Origin: Colias croceus
Taxonomy: Eukaryota > Arthropoda > Insecta > Lepidoptera > Pieridae
Length of the DNA: 64,000 nt
Assembly (NCBI RefSeq): GCF_905220415.1
Contig: NC_059555.1
Span: forward strand, 2,852,001-2,916,000
Reading direction: 5' to 3'
The translations under genes and the position numbers were made by a program. Below, piece by piece: positions 31,501-44,000 of the stretch. A model generated the notes under the pieces. The model worked only from the letters and a program-made list of their open reading frames with translations, searched no databases and was not told where the DNA came from. Within the stretch, counting starts at the first letter, position 1; every line of letters starts with the position of its first letter.

Positions 31501-34107
31501 TATGACAGTTCGTCTTAGTGATTGCTCGTATGATGGATCGTGTCGATACTTTACTATTTTGCAAAGGCATGGTTTGCATTCAGCCACGTCAGTAAAAATT
31601 TTTTTTTTTTTTTTTTAATCATATATTTCTGGGCTTTTGAACAAATGTTCATGGCAGCCCCATTGCAACAAACAACTTACAAACTAGACACATAACAATT
31701 AACATTTCTAAATATAACAATGAGAACTCCTAGGAGCTTGCGCTATAAGTTGCAAGAAAATCTCCCACCATGCCATACACCAACCCTGCCTCCTCCGAGG
31801 AAGGGTTGGATAAAAAACCACAGAAAATTCCCATATTGGCCTGCGAAGTCAGTAAAAATGTTTTTACAAATATTATAAAATGAATTTTTAACGTCTATTA
31901 TGTAAACGAAACGGTAAGTAAAACGAAAGTTTTCCAAAACATAAAAATGCACCTTATCATTTTCTCGTAATTTTTAACCCGTTTAACACAGTGTATATTA
32001 TTTTATCATGAAAATGGAATCCCCCATTTAATTTTTCTAAAAAACTTATATTATCATAGGTAAGTAAATTAACGCGAACGGTCATTATTAATTAATTATG
32101 CTGCGATCTTCTGTTCCATTCAATAGTGAAGAACTATAGCTTAAAGCATGGAAAAAATGTGAACTCGTTTCCATTATCGAAATTTGTTTATCGATACTTT
32201 CCGCACTAGTCGATAAATGCCAACGATGTAAGTTTTGAAGAACGTAGACGTAAAGTAAGATTGATATAATTTCTCGTAAATGTTAAGAATTGTTATAATT
32301 CCAACGGAATATCATTGTAATGGCATAAAGCTACGTAAAAATTAATAAATGCCATTTTTAGACGCCTCCAATACGTTTCTAATTTAATGGTGACGCCATT
32401 ACAAGTTTGTCTCTTGAGAATAAATGTCAGTGTCATAGGGATCATCTTACGCCGCGCCGGGTATAATAGAAACTCGGAAATTGAAATAATTGGTATCCAA
32501 TTTAAAAACATGAACGACTTGTCTGCGTGTTTTTGAACGTAAAAGCTTTCGAAAAGTAAATGGAAAATTAATTTGAACGGAAGCTAATTGTTTGCAAGCC
32601 ATCTGTTTTTTTGCTATTTAAATTTCTTTGGTAGATAGGTACCTATATTGAAGACTGCCGATACACTTTCACTTTTTATAATCCAAATTAAGAATCATAC
32701 ACAAATTATATCATACATTAAGTGAATAGGGGAGCATTTATTGGTTTTGTAATTGGATAATAAGCTGAAACGTAAAAAAATACTATTGAAATTTTATATA
32801 GATACGATTATGAGTGTGAAAACAAAATATTTGACGTCATACTAGAAGCTGTAGTAAACAATCATGAAATTTGATATAATAGCAGTTTATAGGAAATAAT
32901 TATAAAAGACGTTTCCTTAAACATAAAATGATCGCAAGTTGACTCAAATCACAATGTGAATGAGTCACATTCACGCATTGCTTATCAATACAGGGGTCAA
33001 GTTCCTTTTGTTTATATTCTTCTGTACATAAGATAACGGTTTCAACTTGCGGGAAATATAAATTACAAGTAATATGAATAACTAGCTAACTAATAACTGG
33101 GAGGAAAAGGAAAATATAGCCTTTGTGAAAGAGGAATATTGTGGTCAGACATATTCGGAAAGGGTTAAGCAGTTTTTGAATTTAAGGATTGTAAACCACG
33201 ATACGACGAACGACGGATAGGAAACGACGTAGGATTTAAGTAAGACACTTACATCGCATTAATAAATTAATATTATATATACGAAGGCAAGTTTTAGTTT
33301 TTGTTTGTCTATCAAAATTCAATCGTCAGGAGTTACAATTGGTCAGGAGAACTTAATAATTTAAATTTTATGGCTATATACATAGCATAATATGGTTTTC
33401 ATAGGCAACTGCAATCGTGTGAAGCCAGGCGAATAAACAATTAAACAGTATAAATTATACCTTTAAAAGTAAAACATCCTACTATTGTATTAGTAACGTT
33501 CTTAATTGTTAAGGCATTTTTAATTTTACTTCTTTAGTCACCTTTGTTTTTATTTATGTGTCCATCACATTACACAACTCTACATTGACTTGATTTTTAG
33601 TCGAACATTCATAAAATTAATCTTATTTGAATTTGTTGACGAACGTTTAACGTTAACGTTTTGTTCACGAATGACGAATTATCTTTTCTTTACAGTATCG
33701 TATTTCGTGAGTCTTTGGCTTCTTTCTTGACATCTTTGTTAGGTCGAACTACTCTAAGGTCGGTTTAGATATTTTAAGGTCAAGTCTGTTTATTTGTTTT
33801 CTAATAATAAGGTTTCTTCAAATCAGTGATCCATTATAAAATATACAAAAGACACGCAAAGAAGTAAGAGTAGTTTTAGTGCAACATAATATAAACAAAG
33901 TATTACAGAATACAAAACACGATTTCAAGCATCATAAAATTTTTATCTCAACATAAAACCAAACAAAAAAACCGGTATAACAACAAATACCTGATTCATA
34001 TCAAAACCCGGCATCGGCTCGACCACAGGACATGCTCCCAAGTGATAAGTATGGGAAAAAGCCCCGCCACATAGTGACAACACTCCCAAAACAATAATTC
34101 GATACAT
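28572..34107 (-). CDS. Apolipoprotein D/Lazarillo-like secreted lipocalin, complete
   Basis: Six exons in coding order: 34107-33991, 31282-31128, 30639-30572, 30142-29991, 29031-28854 and 28705-28572. They give 267 residues plus TAG and all phases agree. Lipocalins of this group carry small hydrophobic ligands (pigments, lipids) in the extracellular fluid. The start MYRIIVLGVLSLCGGAFS is a signal peptide, followed by LGACPVVEPMPGFDMNQ, the G-x-C-P-x3-P-x2-x-F-D opening of apoD. Other landmarks are GVWYVI (G-x-W motif, Trp44), C-I-x-Y-N (CITYNF), TDYNKYAAIFTC (TDY motif, residues 126-128) and the third conserved region ILSRT (about 150-154). ApoD relatives are usually 185-215 residues; here the C-terminus is about 60 longer with an odd NxD/P-rich tail (DLTEPPANYNRAMNADAEW). 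Convergent with the FAS gene. Confidence 0.9.
29187..29521. mobile_element. 335-bp MITE with about 70-bp near-perfect inverted arms in a lipocalin intron
   Basis: The left arm, from TTTAGAAATTAAAGACTTTT to TTTTCCCGACGTTTCG, is the complement of the right arm CGGGAAAATAATAGAATGAA to TTTAATTTCTAAA. A shorter relative is in the neighbouring FAS gene at 27117. There is no coding content in between. Confidence 0.75.
29640..29830 (-). repeat. tRNA-derived SINE-like segment with duplicated GTGTACGAACCGTAC
   Basis: Read on the minus strand, GCTGATTCAAATCCGGCTCG resembles a tRNA B-box (GATTCAAATCC). CAGGTGTACGAACCGTACA occurs twice, at about 29738 and 29796. It sits between lipocalin exons four and five. 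I could not fold a full tRNA. Confidence 0.4.
30370..30490. repeat. 165-bp repeat with complementary ends, copy 4 (5'-truncated)
   Basis: It begins at GCATGCCTTCAAGCCACGCC and runs to the common end AAGCTATGCAATAGCTTAA. The first 40 bases of the unit are missing. It lies in a lipocalin intron. Confidence 0.65.
31474..32464. mobile_element. 990-bp TIR element in lipocalin intron 1, TA at both sides
   Basis: TACCCGGCGCGGCCTAAGAT at the left is mirrored by ATCTTACGCCGCGCCGGGTA at the right; the match runs about 37 bases with one difference, flanked by TA. There is no transposase frame. A separate retroposed segment has inserted inside it (31600-31847). Confidence 0.7.
31600..31847 (-). mobile_element. 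Retroposed segment with oligo(T) and 12-bp target duplication
   Basis: GTCAGTAAAAAT occurs directly before (31588-31599) and after (31848-31859) this 248-bp segment, which starts with about 18 T. This is the signature of a poly(A)-tailed retroposon inserted in minus orientation. It contains no frame with a recognised domain. Confidence 0.75.
32465..33990. other. Lipocalin intron 1, remainder
   Basis: About 1.5 kb of AT-rich intron between the TIR element and the first exon. I see no coding segment, RNA gene or repeat end that I can name. Confidence 0.4.
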
Positions 34108-34146
34108 TTTCACAAAACAACCTCTCTCGTCGAAAGATCAAACACA

Positions 34147-34180
34147 ACTGATTCTGTATGACGTATCCGACAATATAAAT
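34147..34180 (-). promoter_or_regulatory. Putative TATA/initiator of the lipocalin gene
   Basis: On the minus strand a TTATTTATATT element (about 34182-34172) is followed about 30 bases later by TCAGT (34151-34147), the arthropod initiator. That would give a 5' UTR of roughly 40 bases before the ATG at 34107. The spacing is right, but both motifs are short. Confidence 0.4.
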
Positions 34181-34762
34181 AACTAGAATGGACTTCTAGG
34201 AATTACGACTGAGCCGCTTTTAAAGGAAACTAAAGAGATTTGGTATAATGACCTGATAGGCACTGTTATTCAATTTTCTAGTAACTGTTTATTATTGGCT
34301 TTGGTTATATAGAAATTTGTTAAGTGTTAGCGCTATGTAACTATTCTACCTTTCCAAGTATGAAGGACACATTATACCTAGGTACCAACTCAATTTTTAT
34401 TTGCAAAAGGAGTTTAGGTAGCAGAAAAAGCAATCAAGCTATAGAACAAAAGGTTTTGGGTATTGTTTAAATTTCAAATAAATCCTATTTTTAGTTTAGT
34501 GCCTTAAATTGTGTAGGTAATTGGAAACGTACCTACTTCAGATACTTATCCATTATTAGGTATGTAATCATAAAAAAATGCATTATCTCACTTCCTTCAT
34601 TCATTCCTAGCCTTGATTTTTATTATATTATGTACTTACTATTTATAAAGCTTTAACAAACGCTAGTCAACAACAACAAAATTAAGTCTAAACGTCTACT
34701 CGAGTTTCCAATATCATGTCAGCTGAAGTGTTTATTAAAAAATCCCCAACTTTATTTAGAAC

Positions 34763-35070
34763 TAGCTTCCGCCCGCGACTCCGTCCGCGCGGAAAAATTA
34801 AGATTTACTTTTTTTCTACGTATTTTTCCGGGATAAAAAGTATCCTATTTTATGCCCAGGATAATAAGGTATAATTATACCAAGTTTCATCGAAATCGAA
34901 CCGTTAGTTTTCACGTGATGCCTGAACATACAGACAGACAGACAGACAGACATTAATTTTTTTAATCACATATTTGGGTTTGGTATCGATCCAGTAACAC
35001 CCCCTGCTATTTATTTTTTCAATATTTGCAATGTACAGAATTGACACTTCTACAGATTTATTATATGTTT
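34763..35070 (+). mobile_element. (GACA)n-bearing Helitron-like repeat
   Basis: CTAGCTTCCGCCCGCGACTC, a GACAGACA tract (about 34930-34952), GGTATCGATCCAGTAACACC and TACAGATTTATTATATG follow in this order. The same order recurs at 43637-44122, 47735-48205 and 56601-57045. Read in reverse it begins TC-like and ends CTAG. It resembles the microsatellite-carrying non-autonomous Helitrons described in moths. It lies upstream of the lipocalin. Confidence 0.6.
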
Positions 35071-36574
35071 AACAGATTTCTCGATAATCATTGTTAACAA
35101 AAAGATCGCCGGTAGAAAGATTGAATTTAATATCCTTTTGTTGGATGTCTGTAAGTATAATTTTCGCGGAAAATTGCCTCCTGTTGTAAAGGTAATGTTG
35201 CTGAATGCTAATGTTCTTTCATCAAAACTCATATTTATTCAAACGAAATAAACTTTAGGATACATATCGTCAAATATTCCTCATGAACTAACGGGTTAAG
35301 AATTTTATTAAAAATACTTTTTACAACTTTGTTCTAAGACATTTAAAGCCTCCTGAAGCCAATCTGTCTAACGTTTTATCCATCCTTAGCTGTAGGCATG
35401 TTATTATGCGTAGTCTCTTTTGTTGGTTACTCAGAGGCTATTAAACTATTGTCCAATTGTAGCCCTGACACACTCTTCCGGTTTGCTTTAATAGATCGTG
35501 CATTACTTGAGACAGACTCCTTTATCTTATTGAAGAACTGTCGTTATTAACCGTGCGTTATGAACGTTAAGATTGAATAGGCTGATGTAGGTACATCAAT
35601 TTTTTTTAAGTAGTGACTTAGTACAAAACAAAGTCGCTTTCTCTGTTTTATTATTGAATAATTTATTTTACAATTTAATATTTTGATGAATAAAAAGTAG
35701 TATAAAATATAAATATAATTTAATATTTGTTAATTTTATCGAGGGATATATCCATATATAATTTATATGATATGTTAATATCAAATAGATTTTAATGAAA
35801 TTTTCTCCATTTCTTTTTTTAAGATAAAAATAATTCGGCGAATGCTCTACTTATATAAGTAACCGAAACTTATTCATTCACAAAATATACTCAAAATGAG
35901 TCACAATATGCAAATTGTGGTTGTGGAACTGTTCATAAGAAACTAAAGTACTAATCACTACTTAATCACAAACCGTGACATGTGAGTCACTGTGAAATAG
36001 AGAGCACTGATTCATGAATTAAATATTATTCAACTATACGTTCTAATGCTTAAAGATTAAGACACATATTTGCTTGTGTTATTAAATGATAAGGATTGTG
36101 TTACATGTAAACAATTGTTTCCTTGTTGTCTGTACTAGAAATGATGAGTAGCATTCACATGAAACATATAAAAGTGTCTGTTTGTTTGTTTTGTTTTTCT
36201 ATCGGGTCTTTCTTTAGGGATGATTGATGAAGTAAGGGATTATGAACGTGTGTTGTTTGTGGTTGTATGCCATAGTCCTATTAGCTTGAGAAAACATTAA
36301 AATTATAGGAACAATTGCAAATATTTTTTCCACATATTATGTATATACAAATCATTTAGGTGGCCTTTACTTCATGGGCGGAATTTAAAAAATTAAAAAC
36401 ACTTACAATAAACAACAAAACTTTATTTATCGTAGTAAATTATTATCATTACAGGCGTAACGATAGGTAACCATAATAATTTATGATACCGAATTAAAAA
36501 GCATTCTAGGTATTACTACTACCTTAACTACTACTAATTAACTTAATCTGGATTAACTTTAAATTGGTAAGGTG
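35071..36574. other. Intergenic stretch between lipocalin and glucosylceramidase
   Basis: AT-rich sequence with no splice-consistent coding segment, RNA gene or clear repeat that I can name. Confidence 0.4.
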
Positions 36575-36745
36575 TCGTGGAATTTTTTTTAAAGTGAAAC
36601 TTTTATTACATCGTCTCAAAACTTTTTGGTCTGTGTAGCGCATGTCGCGTGACGGACGATACGTACGATAATTATCGTACAAATACGATAATTTTTAGTG
36701 TGAAAAAAAGTTTCACTTTTACCGTGGTTTCATAAAACCACACAA
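36575..36745. mobile_element. MITE next to the glucosylceramidase 3' end
   Basis: AAAGTGAAACTTTTATTACA at the left and AAAAAGTTTCACTTTTACCG at the right are complementary. The centre, CGTACGATAATTATCGTAC, is itself a perfect palindrome. It ends about 115 bases from the stop codon of the neighbouring gene, within its likely 3' flank. Confidence 0.55.
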
Positions 36746-36859
36746 CATTTTATTAATATATTTTTTTATGATAAAACTAAATATTAACAAACAAAAAACT
36801 TAAAAATCTTAAAACTCTAATATTATTGTGTGGACGATAGGTACTATAATAACAGATCT

Positions 36860-39800
36860 TCAAAAATCGGGTATAAAATCTGATATATCTAAAGAGCTAT
36901 TTTCATTGGATCCTTTCTTCGTGACAAATTCGATTGAAGTAATAGAATGTTCATTCATATGTACAAACATTGTATCTCCTTGACATGTGACCTTTACAGA
37001 TCTCGCGTTACCTCTGAAATAGGAAAAAAGTTTTTAGAGTTATTTATTTAGTCTGAATTTAGTTTATTTAGGGCTGATTTTTCAATCCTTGGTTAAAACT
37101 TATTCATCGAATAACGTATTAGACTACCATATTTTCAAAAATATATTCTAATTGTCCGTATTTTGACAGTTTATAGGTCTAAGTTTATAGGTGACATTTT
37201 AAAATGTTCGTGTAATACTTTATTGGACGGATATAAACAAGGATTGAAAAATCGGCGCTAAGTCTGAAATTGTAATGCAAGGCCATTTTTGTTGGTGGTA
37301 AAAAATAGAGAAAAAATGAAAAAAAGTTAACATGACCATTAACAATTTTCAAGTGCATTTAGGTATGCTAAAATAACAGAAATAGCAAATAATATGAATA
37401 TTACATAAGTTTGAAAATGGTATAATACTAACCTGTTAGCAAGAACCACCACAGTCGTATTCCTAGGAGTCAAAAACGCAACATGTTGGATAGGTTTTCT
37501 ACAACTAGACTTATTTTTTGTAACTTCAATTCTAATGGAGCCTCTGGGAATGAATTTGGAGAAATGTCCCATAGCGTAGAACATCGGTTGTTTATAGAAC
37601 TCCTGTTTATCGTCGCTTATGATGATGGGGGAGTCGACGAAATTGGACACCCAATTTGGACCTCCTTGCGTGTTTAAACACATGTTCCAATCTATCCAGC
37701 CTACGACGTGATGATTCAGATCCTGGAATAAAAAATTTAAGGGGATCATTAGATAATTTTGTTTTAATCTTTGATGATCGACTTATACAGGGTGTGACAG
37801 ATGAGGTTTACTATAATCATAGTACTTTAAATTGTTATTGATCAATAACAATTTAAAATGTATTCCAATATTATTATGTTATCACAATTTACAATTTGTT
37901 ACAATTTCTTGTTATGTAAAAAAAATAGACTTCATATAACAATCCATCCAATGTTTCCATAGATAGTTTTCCCGTTAAATGTAACGTATGTACAGTATAC
38001 ATCTTCAGATGCTGAGTAAAAAATTCGGGACATTCTATAAAATAAAAGTTGAAGGTTTTATTACGGACTATTTATTTAATTGTAGATATAAATATAACTT
38101 AGTTAAAAAGTACCTCCATTATATCAGTTATATAGCCATTTGCTCTGCCCCATGATCCAAGGTCGACATCTTCTTCCCAAGGCATTGACCCTGAAAAACC
38201 AAGTTCAGTAAAAAATAGGTACTTAAACAATAATATGTTATAGAATAAACTTTGCATCAGTAGAAGTTCATTAAATATCCATTATTCTTATCACTTTATT
38301 CGGTAACTTAACATTTATGGAATAAGCAAAATAATTCATATTTTTTACTATCAATATAGTTAGCAAAAAATTACATAACATTTTACAAGTTCCTAAAATT
38401 GAAAAAAATGCGCATATTCTTTTCCAGATTGAGGGTTATTATTAATTTAAAATAAAAATGGATATTTGGAAAAGACAAGAGAATTGCGTTCGATTTTTTG
38501 TAATAACTTTTAAGTATTTACTTAAATTTCTTAAAGGTACAAGTCCGAGACGGGCCGCAGACCGCAAACTGCAACCGCAAACTGCAAGCGACAGCACTTG
38601 TTTCTATGAACATCTATGAAATTGATTCTAAGCGCGGCGACACTGCTGCCTGCAGACGCAACGCGCAGCGATTCATAGATGTTCATAGAAACAAGTGGTG
38701 TCGCTTGCAGTTTGCTGTTGCAGTTTGCGGTCTGCGGCCCGTCTCGGACTTGTACCTTAAGTCAGTAATCAAATAAGATTTTACCCGCATTATATCTCCG
38801 CTATTATTGGACTTAGCAAAATAAAATATTTCGGTCTGGCAGGACACAGAAGGCTGACCTTACCTTCACAGGCTTCAGTGGCTAGAATGAATTTATCCGG
38901 ATGATTCCTTGTAGCGATATCCAATACAGACGCTGGTATTATCTTATCTCCATAGTAATGTACTGCGATCCCATCTATGTAGTTTATTGCTTCTGGGTAT
39001 TCTTTTATTAGCTGAAAATAATAATGAGATGTTGTTGGCATCCGATTGCGCGGAAAATTACTGTTTTATTATTTGGCAAATATTTATGTGCTTTTCCGAT
39101 GTAGATTCTTTGAACATTTTCTTTAATTTACAAAAATAGGATTGGTTTTTTTATGTCAGAGCAAGCAAATGGGCAGGTGGGCCACCTGATATTAAGTGGT
39201 CATCACTGCCCTTAAATACGTGAACAAGGCTTATTAAAAAGCTCATCTATACAATCTATAGGTACTAATATTATAAAGAGGAAAGGTTTGTAATCATGTA
39301 TGTATGGTTTTCAGGCATAAACTACTGGACCGATTTTTATGAAATTCGGCACAGACAATCTTTAGACCCTGAGAAAGAACATAGGCTACCTTTTATTGCG
39401 AATTATGTACCACGGGCGAAGCCGGGGCGGACCGCTAGTGTTAAGATAATAACAATAAATTCATTAGAAAAAGTACATTAAATAAAACCATCAACATTAT
39501 ACGAGTAGGTAAACTTACTATATTAAAGAAGAACGGAATGGAGTAGCGCTGGTCGTCGCATGTTAAAATTTTAACTTTGTTGAACGTCGAGTTACGCAAT
39601 GTTGGTCCTAAATAGTTAAGTATCCAATTTCCCTGTAAATATTTACAAATAAAATTAGACCCACGATTAAAATATGTTAAAAAAATATAATTCAGACGCT
39701 TTTTAATTTTTCTGTAAGTTATTGTCAGAACAAGGCAGGTATATAAAATAAACCAAAAAATAGAACAGAAAATTTCATTTCTCAAATTTGTAGGCTAATA

Positions 39801-42800
39801 AAATATTACAATTACTGTTATATACATAGCATCACCACTGCTCAAACGGTGGGGGAAAACATCATGAGGAAACCGACATGTCGAAGAATCAAAAGTTCGA
39901 TGACATGTGACATCCGCCAACCCGCTTGGCCATCGTGGTGGATTATGGCCTGTACCCTCATAGGAGGCCCGTGTCCCAGCAGTGGGAACGTATATTGGCT
40001 GATGATGATGATGATACAATATAAAATAAATAGAATAAGAAGCTACTGACCAATTCGCCAGCAGTCCAGCCGAGTGTATTAAATGTGGCTAAATTAAATA
40101 CTCCATTAACAGGCTCATTTGTGGTTGTTATTGCCCATATAGGAATATTCTCAGCTTCATATTTTTCTATGAATCTGAAAATTAGAAAAAAACTTTAAGG
40201 AAATCAATATTAATGTTAAATGTTTAAGTTAAAATTTCAAGATGTCCTTAATTTTATTATTCTAGAAACAGGTAACTACCGCTAATATGTATACGTAACA
40301 TTTTTTAAACATTTCAAATTAAAAATAAAGTAAAATTACAAAATTCTAACAAGCCAGTCTTAATTAAAAAGGCAGCAGAACACGAGTACAAGTACACGAG
40401 GCAACCTTATCATTTAATTTTTTAATACAAAAGTTGTATAAAATCATCATCACATAATATATCTACAGCCCATGCCATAAAATAATGGATCATAATATGA
40501 ACCACCAGGTGACGTATAAAAGATGATGAGCCTAAAATAACAAGATTTAGCATTATGCCATCACCTGTAAGGTGTCCAACTGAGTGCAGAAGGAAAAAAC
40601 GTGGGTTGCAACACCCTCTCTTTCCGTGGTTCCCTTTAATTTTTTCCCCTTCTCGCATTATTTTTGTATGGCGTTGAGGAATAATGGATTAGAAGCTGAA
40701 GAATGTCAACATGGCGATTCAACTTTTTAGTGATTTTTTTTACCGATTTCTTCCGTCTGTTTTCCCAATTTAAACATTTATATATTTCACTATGACCTAC
40801 TTTTACTTTTTTACTAAATTCTAAAATATTTTTAAATCTTACTTCATGTGATATTCCGCATAGGTTTGATAGTATTCCCTTTTCAAGCGACTAAACCCCG
40901 TATAGGCATCGTTCGTCTTCATCCAGGGTGGCGGAGACCAGACTGTACCAACTATGTGAACTGCATCTGCTGATAGGTTCAGAATTTGATGCAGCATTGG
41001 GATCTAAAATTGATATAACTATATCTTACTATAACATCTAAAAACTAATAGATTCTTGTTAGTTGTGAGTAAAGTTAACGATCGATTTCCTTTCGATGAT
41101 TGGCTAAATTTTTGGTAAGGATACATGTTGGTTATATTATCTTTGGCACTATAATGTTTCGGTATAAAATATTGTTTTTCATAGATCTACTTTATGATTC
41201 AACTATCAGAAAATAAAAATTGTATGGTGTGGAAAAGAAGTAAACTTAGAAAGAAATTAAATTAGAATTTGGTCTTCTCTTCATTTTCAGATTCAGTTCA
41301 GAATTTCTACCTTTAATTGGAAGTCCTCTGGTGCTAGAGTGTAGTTAGTAAGGTTAATGTCATCTTCAGGCAGTTCATTGTAAGCGTAGGGGTGTGTCGA
41401 GAAGTCAGACCCGCCGATTGGGACCCTCACCATATTGTATTCGAGACCTTCTTCACTAAAATATGACCTGCAAAATAGTTGTAGAGAGATTAGCCACGTG
41501 TTTACTTAAAAAGGGCAATAACATGGTTAGTTTTCGGCAATTATAAAATTGAAAATGTTTTAACGTAGAGGTAGTTACGAAAGAAACTTTAAGATCTAAG
41601 TAAAGAAAAGAGCTAAGCTTGGGCTCACCAATTTGACCCATTAAATATACTTAGAAAACGAAGGCTTTTTCCCTTTTCTCAATCAAATTTTATGCTAAGA
41701 CCAAGATTGAAACTTAATTAATAAAATGGTTACGCAAACAACAGCATCTAAACTTCCAATTAACATTAATTTGAGATAAAGCAACCCACTTTATCATTTC
41801 ATAGCGCAATGCTGGATCAAGGTTTTCCCAATTCATCCCTGCAGCGTCGGTGACAGAACTTCCGAAGCCTTCTACAGTTTGATAGGTTGTACTGGGATCA
41901 ATTTCTAAATAGTCGTAACAGGTCCCATTTTGTTTATCTGAAATTTTTCAACTTTTCGTGTAGAGATGTAAAAATTAAAATTTTTAAATTTTTCCTATAG
42001 AAATGTGAAAATTACAATTTGTTAACTTTTAATATAGTGGTTATGACTGATAAACTAATAAAAGTTTTGGTAAAACGACTGATACTTCCTTTACAAATCT
42101 GCATTAATTTAGACCTAATTTCATTTATTTATTAGTAAGCGTGTATAGAAAAATATCTTACGAGTTTTTTTCTTTATTTTTGTAGTTTGATTTTTATTGG
42201 GAGGCATAACTTTTATAAATATATGACGTAAGGACTTGTACATTTGTGATAAAGTATTACGAAAAATGGACTTGCCGTCATTTTGAAAATTTCGTACTTC
42301 TTTTTTGAAGCGCATTCCATCCTGTAAAATAAAATATTTAATTAACTCTGGTTATTTTAAAATTAATACTTATAATTTACTAGCTTACCGCCCGCGGCTA
42401 CGCCCACTTGGTCTATAACCTAATAAATTATATACTAAAACCTTCCTCTTAAATCACTCTATCTTTTAAAAAACCCCATCAAAATCCGTTGCGTAGTTTT
42501 AAAGATTTAAGCATACAAAGGGACATAGGGACAGAGAAAGCGACTTCGTTTTGTATGTAGTGATAGTGATGTTCATCATATTTATTTCTGCGATAAAAAT
42601 AAGAAAACGTCCCAAAGTTAATCTCTTCATAGAAAAATAACTTATATACATGGATTTACAATAAATCAATATTATTGCCTAAAATTAAATTCATCAACAT
42701 TATTTTAAAAATATATTAAATACTAGTTTTCCGCCCGCGGCTTCGCCCGCGCAGTTAAAGAAAACCCCACATAGTTCCCGTTCCCGTGGGATTTCCGGGA

Positions 42801-43959
42801 TTGCGTCATTTTCCCGGGATAAAAAGTAGCTTATGTCCTTTTTCAGGTATCAAAATATCTTCACACCAAATTTCATGAAAACTGGTTCAGTAGTTTAGGC
42901 GTGATTGAGTAACAGACAGACAGACAGAGTTACTTTCGCATTCATAATATTAGTATGGATTTGACATTAAAAGGTTAATGATTAAAACAAAAACTAAATA
43001 CTTCAGTTCATTGTTACAATAAATACCTAGGTAGGTACTTTTATTTCAATGAAAGTAAACATTTGAACAGCTGTGGAATTAAACTGGCAATAGAGTTGTA
43101 CAAATTGTTTTAAGCTATTGCATAGCTTCTATCGCGGGCCTTGAGCGCGGGGACCGAATCCAGAAATTGCGTAACGAAAAACCTCACGCTCCCCACTCCG
43201 ACAGGAACGGAGGTGTGGCTTGAAGGCATAGCATGCAATAGCTTTACCGTGGCAGTCCCCGAGTGCCACACGTATTTTTTTAAATGTTTTTTGAGTTCAA
43301 ACTTTTACGTTTAATGAATCGTAATAAAATTTAGTTTATCCTAGTAATACGATAATTAAGTAGTCGGGTATCTTATTTATTTATTTACTAGCTGTGCCAC
43401 GCGGTTTCACTTCACGAACCCGAGTATTTCAAAAAATAATTAACGAAAGGAAATCAAGTATTTCCATAGGTCTATTATGATATACATTGTACAAGTTATT
43501 ATCACTTACTTTCATCTAAATAAGTTTAGTAGTTTTTTCGAGAAATATTAACAAACATACATACCATCCATATTCACAAATTTTTGCTTCACTCCATATA
43601 CCTATAATTTATTAGGTTTTATAATTTATTAATTACTAGCTTCCGCCCGCGACTCCGTCCGCGCGGATGTCGGTCTTCGCGTGGATGGTTTATTTCTTCA
43701 TTTTGAGTAACTCTGACAATGATATCTTATAAATATATATTGGACCCAAATACGGCTAGGCCTATAATAATACGCAACGTGTGTTCGCGGTACCTACTAC
43801 AGAACAACGTCTATGGATAACTGAAAAATTGAGATTAATTTTTTTCTACGTATTTTACCAGGATAAAAAGTATCCTATTTAACGCCCAGGATAATAAGGT
43901 ATAATTATACCAAGTTTCATCGAAATCGAACCGGTAGTTTTCACGTGATGTCTTCACAT

Positions 43960-44000
<41 letters not shown>

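Noticed and set aside
41786..41790. GTTGCT as donor of glucosylceramidase exon 4
   Set aside because: It would put a stop in the next exon; the GTGGGT site four bases earlier restores the frame and the family sequence IKSYFSEEG.
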